The notes beneath the pieces are model-generated. The model worked only from the letters and a program-made list of their open reading frames with translations. It did not search any database and was not told where the DNA came from. 9,928 bases of DNA from an uncultured bacterium (GTDB lineage Bacteria; Planctomycetota; UBA1135; GCA-002686595). Positions 1 to 5,033 of the stretch are shown here, piece after piece. The stretch's first letter is position 1. Every line of letters starts with the position of its first letter. The position numbers and the translations under genes were made by a program. Location: positions 1 to 9,928 of the forward strand of contig CAJXRJ010000230.1 of NCBI GenBank assembly GCA_913058555.1. Reading direction: 5' to 3'.

Positions 1-38
1 GCATATCGTCGGCAGCGTCAGATGTGTATAAGAGACAG
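1..38 (+). other. Nextera adapter (i5/Read 1 side), not genomic
   Basis: Bases 6-19 match the Nextera Read 1 tail (TCGTCGGCAGCGTC). Bases 20-38 are the 19-bp Tn5 mosaic end (AGATGTGTATAAGAGACAG). The five bases before them (GCATA) match the end of the standard i5 index S506 (ACTGCATA). This is library construct sequence left untrimmed, and genomic DNA begins at base 39. Read on the minus strand, the adapter prolongs the DUF58 reading frame with the artefact residues VSYTHLTLPT. Confidence 0.98.
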
Positions 39-39
39 G

Positions 40-1260
40 GATCAACGTGCCGCCGCCGTTTCGGCCCACGGTCGGCGAGTCTGTGGCTCGCTGGTACTCC
101 AAGGCGGACATGCCGATGAACACGATCCGAAGGTCTGTATCGGTGCGTCGTGGACGTGCAGCTCCAGCGGGCTTCGCCGGGGAGTGCTGCGACGTGTCCG
201 GGTGAGCCGATTCTTGAGGGTCATGGACGACCCTTGAGACGGTCTGGACCTCGCTGAGTCGGTCCATGAGGGCGGCGGCACCCCGGACGCTTGAGCGATG
301 GGACCCGGATAGGGGTCCACCGTTCGCCGAGGACCCACTGGCGACTTCTGCCAATGGGGCGTCGGCGGCACCGGAATCGAATTCGAGCGTCACGGACCCG
401 GTGCGGCCGAAGAGGCACTCGATGGCGGTGGCGCAGTGGCTGACGGCGGCCTCGAAGGCGAGCCCAGTTCGCCGCAGACTGGATGCTGCGGCTCCACGGA
501 CGCCTAGGTGCAGGACCAAGGTGATCTCTCGCTCGGCTTCGTGGCCCTCACGTTCGAAAGCGACCCACCGGGATTGGCGTACGGATGGTTTCCAGGCGAT
601 GTCCCGCAGTCGGTCCCCTGACCTTGCGGCGCGCAGGCCGATCGGCAGTCCCGCCCGCGCGAGGGGTCTCGAGCGAGGCGTGGAGGGCCCCGCCGGGCTC
701 AGGTCCCGGAGGGCCCGCAAGAAGGCCACGTCGGGCCGGGGCTGGAGCCGGGGGAGGACCCGGATGCTGACGGGCAGGACCCTCCTGCTCGTGGCGATGA
801 ACAGTCCGAACGGGAAGGTCGATGTGATGCGAAGGTGGAGTTGTTCCGCCGTCCCGCGGGCGGTGAACCGAGCGATGAGCGGCACCCGCGTGGGCGGGCC
901 GGGCCGCAGATTGTCGATAGCCACTTTTGGGGCGCCTTCGCGCTCTCGACCGACCGTACCGGTGAGCGACACGTCCGCGAGCAGGTCGCGACAGGGCCGC
1001 TGGACACTAAGCTCGAAGGTCACTGGCGTGGCCCTTCCGGCATGCACGCGAAGGGACGCGGGTGGCGTGACGTCGGTGACCGCGCTCGCTTCCCTCCACG
1101 CCAGAACCGGGGCGACGATCAGGGTGGTGAACGCGGCGATCACGACCAGCCATGCGAGTTCCAATCCCACGAGGGCCGCGGGCAAGGCCCCGAGCGCCAC
1201 GGCGAGGACGACGCCGGCACCCGTCGTCGGTGCGATTCGAGTCCTCTTGCCCTCAGCCAT
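40..1260 (-). CDS. DUF58 domain membrane protein (3' end cut by adapter)
   Basis: A frame opens at an ATG at 1260 and runs 407 codons without a stop to the insert edge, so the C-terminus is missing. Two hydrophobic helices lie at residues about 14-35 and 37-54. A beta-rich segment follows, with the family-typical FPFGLF at 149-154 and a VLPVSIRVLPRL strand region. The DUF58 core lies near 213-250, where GDRLRDIAWKPSVRQSRW corresponds to the usual GDxxRxIxWxxSAR motif and is followed by an E/R-rich strand and a vWA-like LVLHL strand. DUF58 proteins are commonly paired with MoxR ATPases and are thought to act in envelope or complex-assembly functions; the exact role is unknown. The gene lies 103 nt after the MoxR stop and is probably co-transcribed with it. 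An in-frame GTG at 1314 is an alternative start. Neither start has a convincing Shine-Dalgarno sequence, although a G-run lies 12-16 nt before the ATG. The stretch after residue about 300 is Ser/Pro/Ala rich and less family-like. Confidence 0.85.
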
Positions 1261-1363
1261 GGAACGACCAGGCCCCCGGCTCTCTTGATGGGGCGCCAGC
1301 GATTCGCTGGGCACGTCGGTTCGATGGGGGGCGATTCAACGGCCAGGCCAGTGGGTCACGGCG

Positions 1364-2458
1364 TTAGACCGAGAGAGAGCCATCCGCGCCGATCGTCGGG
1401 GCGGTCACCTGGTCGAGCACCGCGCCGAGCAGGGCCTCACACTCCTCAGCTGCGGCGGAGGACACCATCTCCCGCGGCACGAGCCGGTGGGCGAGGACGG
1501 GTACGGCCAGATAGCGCACGTCGTCTGGGGTGACGAAATCGCGGCCATCGATCGACGCGAAGGCGCGGGCGGCTCGGTCCAGGTCGAGGGCAGCCCGCGG
1601 GCTTGCGCCCAGGAGGAACTGGTCCCGCTGGCGGGTCGCGGCGACGAGATCGAGCAGGTACTCCTCGACGGGCGCGGGCACGGCGACGTCGAGCACGTTG
1701 GCCATCGCCGTCTCCAGCTCTGCCCTTTCGATGGCGCAGCTGAGGCCGTCGAGGGGATCCTCGGAGCGGCGGCTGCGAAGCATGCGGCGCTCCGAGTCCC
1801 GGGACGGGTAGCCCGGGGCCAGGCGCATCATGAAACGGTCGAGCTGGGATTCCGGCAGGGGGTAGGTGCCTGCGAATTCCAGCGGGTTCTGGGTGGCCAC
1901 CACGAAGAATGGACTCGGCAGCGGATGGGTCTCGCCCTCGATCGTGACCGAGCCTTCGGCCATGGCTTCCAGGAGGGCCGATTGGGTGCGTGGAGGGGTT
2001 CGGTTGAGCTCGTCGGCGAGCACGACTTCGCTGAAGATGGGGCCCGGGACGAGTCTGAGGCTTGGCTGCCCGGGGCTGAATCCTTCTGCGCCCGGCCCGC
2101 CAAGCATGGGGATTCGGGCGCCTGTGATGTCCGTCGGCATCAGGTCTGCCGTCATTTGCACCCGCCGGAACTCCAAACCGCTCGCCTGAGCGAGGGCCCG
2201 CGAGAGGGTCGTCTTGCCGGTGCCGGGGGCGTCCTCCAGGAGCAGGTGCCCCCGGGCCAGGAGGCATGTCAACGCCAGCCGGACGATGCGTTCTTGGCCC
2301 TCAATGACCCCATTGAGGGCGGTTTCCAGGTCCGTCAAGGGGGCCCCCGCTTGCGGCCCACGCGGCGTTTCGGCCCTCGGGGGACCCGCTGGAGGTCCCG
2401 ATTCGTTGCCCACGGCGTGTCCCCTCAAGGGGCCTGGCGAGCGATCCATGGCGTCCAT
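1364..2458 (-). CDS. MoxR-family AAA+ ATPase
   Basis: This 364-residue protein is close to the family's usual length, with an added Pro/Gly-rich N-terminus of about 40 residues. Visible motifs in order are Walker A DAPGTGKT (76-83), Walker B VVLADE (145-150) followed by NR (152-153), the MoxR signature region through QSALLEAMAEG (159-169), sensor 1 ATQNP (188-192), an LDRFMMR arginine-finger region (206-212), and the sensor 2/lid segment GASPRA (284-289) followed by a PDDV helix start. All key ATPase residues are present, so the enzyme should be active. MoxR ATPases work as hexameric chaperone-like remodelers that help mature partner proteins carrying vWA or DUF58 domains. The partner here is the DUF58 gene directly downstream. 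The start is the first ATG. A second ATG three codons in (2449) is equally possible, and neither has a clear ribosome-binding site. Confidence 0.93.
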   Translation of the reverse strand: MDAMDRSPGPLRGHAVGNESGPPAGPPRAETPRGPQAGAPLTDLETALNGVIEGQERIVRLALTCLLARGHLLLEDAPGTGKTTLSRALAQASGLEFRRVQMTADLMPTDITGARIPMLGGPGAEGFSPGQPSLRLVPGPIFSEVVLADELNRTPPRTQSALLEAMAEGSVTIEGETHPLPSPFFVVATQNPLEFAGTYPLPESQLDRFMMRLAPGYPSRDSERRMLRSRRSEDPLDGLSCAIERAELETAMANVLDVAVPAPVEEYLLDLVAATRQRDQFLLGASPRAALDLDRAARAFASIDGRDFVTPDDVRYLAVPVLAHRLVPREMVSSAAAEECEALLGAVLDQVTAPTIGADGSLSV

Positions 2459-2603
2459 CCGATCACTGTACCCCGCGCCCCCGGACCGGATTCGTTTCTA
2501 TCCGCGCCTATTGGGCTTCTCGGGCGACCCGTCCTCGCATCCTCCCAAACCCACCTCAAGGCCACGTGTGTCCTGGGTCGATACACAGGCGTTGCTGCAT
2601 CTT

Positions 2604-2625
2604 GGGGGATCAATCGGGATTCCCC
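2604..2625. other. Inverted repeat/hairpin in divergent intergenic region
   Basis: GGGGGATC (2604-2611) and GATTCCCC (2618-2625) can pair over 8 bp, with one G-T wobble and the 6-nt loop AATCGG. It sits six bases before the tandem repeats that precede the histidine kinase gene and about 150 bp upstream of the MoxR start. It could be an operator or a leader-RNA structure. I see no T-tract for a terminator. The rest of 2459-2603 shows no feature I can support, and no sigma-70-like promoter is convincing in either direction. Confidence 0.35.
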
Positions 2626-2630
2626 GCCTC

Positions 2631-2730
2631 CCGGCCGTCAGGCCTGCAATGGACACAGGCCGTCAGGCCTGCAAAGAACCCCGGCCGTCAGGCCCAAAAT
2701 GAACCCCGGCCGCCAGGCCTAAAATGAACC
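2631..2730 (+). repeat. Four tandem copies of a 25-bp palindromic repeat
   Basis: Copies are at 2631-2655, 2656-2680, 2681-2705 and 2706-2730, with an exact 25-base period and no indels. Each holds a small palindrome: GGCCGTCAGGCC in copies 1-3 (at 2633, 2658 and 2683) and GGCCGCCAGGCC in copy 4 (at 2708). Copy 2 extends to a perfect 6-bp stem, CAGGCC-GTCA-GGCCTG. Copies 3 and 4 also share the ending AAAATGAACC, and the ATG of copy 4 (2724) is the start codon of the histidine kinase. Copies 1 and 3 also carry ATG, whereas copy 2 has AAG in that place. There are no unique spacers, so this is not a CRISPR array. It may be an amplified binding site or a leader-RNA element, or simply a recent slippage expansion. 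Confidence 0.9.
2649..2722 (+). promoter_or_regulatory. Possible chain of two upstream mini-ORFs leading to the kinase start
   Basis: The repeat creates two short frames. ATG at 2649 reads MDTGRQACKEPRPSGPK and stops at TGA 2700-2702, which overlaps the next ATG (2699) as ATGA. That second frame reads MNPGRQA and stops at TAA 2720-2722, one base before the kinase ATG at 2724. The spacing is what translational coupling or uORF control would look like. It also follows automatically from duplicating a 25-bp unit that contains ATG, so it may be accidental. No Shine-Dalgarno sequence is visible for either frame. Confidence 0.25.
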
Positions 2731-4778
2731 TCCGCTCGAAGCTCCTCACCGTCTTGGTTGTTGGCACGTCAGCCTTTGTGCTCTCGACGGCGGTGATGCG
2801 CGGGATGATCGAACGCCGGAATGCGCACGTCCAGACGCGCGCCTCCGCAGAGTTCGCTGCGGAGGACGGCTACTTTGACGCACGTCGCTTCGGGGACAGC
2901 CTGGTGGTTCAGCTCACCTCGTGGACGCGCATGGCCACGGACGAGGTCCTGACGCAACCGTCCGCCGAGCCCCGAGGCTCCCAAGCCCACTGGGCGGAAC
3001 AGGTCTATTGGACCGAACTCGTTGCCGCGGCCCAGCTGGACCCATCGTCCACCTTGGCGATGCTGGAGGCGGGCGGCGACATCATTGGGATCGATGGTCC
3101 CCTTGCCGCGGATCCCGCTGGGTTTGCCCAGGCCCTTCGCGACCGCGGCCTTGCCGGCCGCGGCGCAACACGGGGTGTTCGCTCCGGGATTTTTGCCGCC
3201 GATGGCTCCGTCGAAGTCGCCGCCTCACTCGATGTGTCCGCGAGCGCCATCGGCCGCAGGACGGCCGCTGCCGAAGTCCCGGGGACGGACTATCGAGTGG
3301 TCCTCATCGGCAACTTCGAAACGAACAAGACCGCGGCACGTGTGCCCGGGACGACACTCCACGTCTACGACCTCGAGGACGCAGAGCTCTCGGATTCGCT
3401 GCGGGCTCTCGCAGGGGAGCTTTGGCGTACCGATGGCCAGTTGACCCAGGTCGAAGACAACGGCAGCACGGTCCTGCGGGCCATCCAGGACGCCGCGGGC
3501 CGCTCCGCATTCCTGTTGGTGGCCCACAGCAGCTCCGGGTCTGACGGCTTCATTCCCGCAGGGCTTCGGGAGAGCCTCATCTGGGAGCTTCTGGCGGCCA
3601 CATGCGCGATCGTGATCGCCCTGCGTTTCACGCACAAGCGGGTCCTGCAACCGCTCGAAGAGCTGGAGCGCCACGCCTCACGGCTCGCGCGCACCGAACA
3701 TGGCACGCTCGCGTTCCACTCGTCGGACCGTGGCGAGATCGGACGCCTCTCGTCGGCCCTCGACAGCATGCTGCACAAGATCCAGTCCGATCGCAGCGAG
3801 TTCGTGCGCAGCGCCCGCATCGCCGGCATGTCCGATGTCTCAATGGGCGTCGTGCACAGCGCGGGGAACATCCTGAACAGCGTCAACGTCTCGACGCAGC
3901 TGCTGGCCAAGGAGCTAGGCGCCCTCGGCATCGCCGACCTACGGGCCATGATCTCAGAGCTCGAAGAGCACAAAGAAGATCTCGGCACCTACGTCACGGA
4001 AGACCCAAACGGCCAGTTCCTCATCCCGTTCCTGTCGGCCATGACCGAGGCCCTCGACGACCTGCGGACGCGGTGTCTCATGGAGCTTGAGTCCGTGGAC
4101 CACGGCGTGGCCCACGTGATCGACCTGATTCGGAGCCAAGAGAAGTACGCGATCGGCGCGTCCGTCGTGGAGGCCACGAGCATCTCCCAGGTCCTCGATA
4201 TGGCCCTGAACATCGCGTCCCTCGCGAACGATCAATCCGCGGAGATCGTGATCGATCGCTCCTACGCGGAGATCCCGGAAGTCGTCGTCGACAAGCACAA
4301 GCTCACGAGCGTGCTCATCAACATCCTGGCCAACGCCATCGAAGCACTGACGGTGGAGTCAGCGCGCGAGCAGCGATTGGAGCTCTCGATCTATCCGATG
4401 ACCGAAGATCGCTTCGTCATCGAAGTGACCGATACCGGGGTAGGCATCGCCCCTGAGAACCTCGACGTCATCTTCAACTCGGCGTTCACCACGAAGGCCG
4501 ACGCGACGGGTCAGGGGCTTCACACGACGGCCAACCTCTGCAAGGAAATGGGCATCGCGATCGGCGCGGTCAGCGAGGGCCCCGGCTGCGGCACGACGGT
4601 CAAGCTGCGCGTGCCATTCGACTCGCCGATGCGAGACGAGGCGCAGCGCGACGTTGAGGATCCCCAGGCACCGTTGCCCTCCGGCGACCAGCCGCCCATC
4701 CACCGTGCACCGGGAGGCCCAGGGGGCAGGGCTCCCAGGGGGCCCTATCCGGGGCCCGGGGCTCAGCAGATTTCCTGA
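2724..4778 (+). CDS. Membrane sensor histidine kinase with HAMP domain
   Basis: The protein has 684 residues. TM1 is at about 5-25, a roughly 258-residue extracytoplasmic sensor region follows (Cache-like by size, fold not proven), and TM2 is at about 284-301. HAMP spans about 302-355 (P310, RGEIGRL 336-342). A dimerization segment has candidate phospho-acceptor H378 in MGVVHSAGNILNSVN. The HATPase domain shows the N-box LINILANAIEAL (531-542), G1 DTGVG (570-574), F-box IFNSAFTTK (583-591), G2 GQGLH (596-600) and G3 GPGCGT (619-624). The H-box resembles the HNxGNxLNSV kinase type rather than the usual HE-L-R/N-P type. The G2 box looks about two residues shorter than the common GxGxGLH. A Pro/Gly-rich tail (about 633-684) follows the catalytic domain. 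No response regulator lies next to it, so it appears to be an orphan, and its signal is unknown. The start is the ATG inside repeat copy 4. It places TM1 at the very N-terminus, which fits a membrane sensor. Confidence 0.9.
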   Translation: MNLRSKLLTVLVVGTSAFVLSTAVMRGMIERRNAHVQTRASAEFAAEDGYFDARRFGDSLVVQLTSWTRMATDEVLTQPSAEPRGSQAHWAEQVYWTELVAAAQLDPSSTLAMLEAGGDIIGIDGPLAADPAGFAQALRDRGLAGRGATRGVRSGIFAADGSVEVAASLDVSASAIGRRTAAAEVPGTDYRVVLIGNFETNKTAARVPGTTLHVYDLEDAELSDSLRALAGELWRTDGQLTQVEDNGSTVLRAIQDAAGRSAFLLVAHSSSGSDGFIPAGLRESLIWELLAATCAIVIALRFTHKRVLQPLEELERHASRLARTEHGTLAFHSSDRGEIGRLSSALDSMLHKIQSDRSEFVRSARIAGMSDVSMGVVHSAGNILNSVNVSTQLLAKELGALGIADLRAMISELEEHKEDLGTYVTEDPNGQFLIPFLSAMTEALDDLRTRCLMELESVDHGVAHVIDLIRSQEKYAIGASVVEATSISQVLDMALNIASLANDQSAEIVIDRSYAEIPEVVVDKHKLTSVLINILANAIEALTVESAREQRLELSIYPMTEDRFVIEVTDTGVGIAPENLDVIFNSAFTTKADATGQGLHTTANLCKEMGIAIGAVSEGPGCGTTVKLRVPFDSPMRDEAQRDVEDPQAPLPSGDQPPIHRAPGGPGGRAPRGPYPGPGAQQIS
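4712..4757. other. Two stem-loops inside the kinase 3' end
   Basis: GGGAGGCCC (4712-4720) pairs with GGGCTCCC (4729-4736) with one bulged G. The self-complementary hexamers GGGCCC at 4740-4745 and 4752-4757 then pair across TATCCG. Both lie within the last codons of the histidine kinase, where they encode its Pro/Gly-rich tail. Together with the two hairpins that follow, they form a run of structure at the convergent gene junction. Confidence 0.4.
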
Positions 4779-4807
4779 GCCCGTCAGGCCCGGCTTGAGC
4801 CAGGCCT
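4759..4807. terminator. Paired hairpins at convergent junction, likely bidirectional terminator
   Basis: The first hairpin has a perfect 8-bp stem, GGGCTCAG (4759-4766) with CTGAGCCC (4775-4782), and loop CAGATTTC. It spans the kinase stop codon TGA at 4776-4778. The second is AGGCC-c-GGCT (4786-4795), loop TG, AGCC-a-GGCCT (4798-4807), giving 9 pairs and one mismatch. It ends three bases from the stop of the opposing small ORF (stop at 4811-4813). Being symmetric, both would form in RNA from either strand. There is no U-tract, so they are not textbook intrinsic terminators. They may still stop transcription or protect 3' ends. Confidence 0.55.
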
Positions 4808-4810
4808 CGC

Positions 4811-4978
4811 CTACTTGTCGAAGACGTTGGTCTCGCTCGGGCTGATGCGTTCCTCCACGGTCTCGACCGAGAGGTCCAGATCGTCGAGGTCCAGGTCTGC
4901 GAGGGCTCCATCCTGGGCGGTGCTTTCGGCGCCTGTGGCTGTCTCGGCTTCGATGTCTTCGTCGCGATTCTTAGGCAT
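4811..4978 (-). CDS. 55-residue acidic peptide, candidate RiPP precursor
   Basis: This small frame runs from ATG 4978 to TAG 4811. The first 44 residues are strongly acidic and contain an Asp/Leu run, ALADLDLDDLDLSV (25-38). The remaining tail is ERISPSETNVFDK (43-55). The peptide has 17 acidic and 4 basic residues, no Cys, no Trp and one aromatic (F53). About 42 of 54 codons end in G or C, and the most periodic part is the second half, which supports real coding. It lies 55 nt downstream of a B12-type radical SAM gene on the same strand and directly before a strong hairpin, so it would be the last gene of that operon. The neighbouring enzyme's PqqD/RRE-like C-terminus suggests a leader-peptide binder. 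I infer that residues 1 to about 44 are the leader and the Ser/Thr/Phe-containing tail is the core. I do not recognise a named family. No Shine-Dalgarno sequence precedes the start. It could instead be a small regulatory or structural protein. Confidence 0.65.
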   Translation of the reverse strand: MPKNRDEDIEAETATGAESTAQDGALADLDLDDLDLSVETVEERISPSETNVFDK

Positions 4979-5033
4979 AGGAAAGGTCGGTTGTGGGTGG
5001 TGCTCGGATGTGAGGGGTGAAACGGCGAAGGGT

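Noticed and set aside
22..237. Short plus-strand ORF beginning MCIRDRD, and the minus-strand ORF at 9583-9921 containing SEMCIRDR
   Set aside because: Their starts lie inside Nextera adapter sequence, so they are library artefacts.
266..1288. Long plus-strand frame of 340 codons
   Set aside because: It is antisense to the DUF58 gene, has an Arg/Ser/Pro-rich composition typical of GC-rich shadow frames and shows no domain. The opposite frame has family motifs.
2459..2603. Sigma-70 promoter for the MoxR gene
   Set aside because: Isolated boxes such as TACAGT near the start lack a properly spaced -35 partner, so I do not call it.
1487..2722. Plus-strand frame of 411 codons opposite the MoxR gene
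   Set aside because: The MoxR frame shows all AAA+ motifs. This frame is its complement plus intergenic repeat sequence and has no recognisable domain.
2631..2730. CRISPR array
   Set aside because: The 25-bp units are directly adjacent with no spacers, and no cas genes are present.
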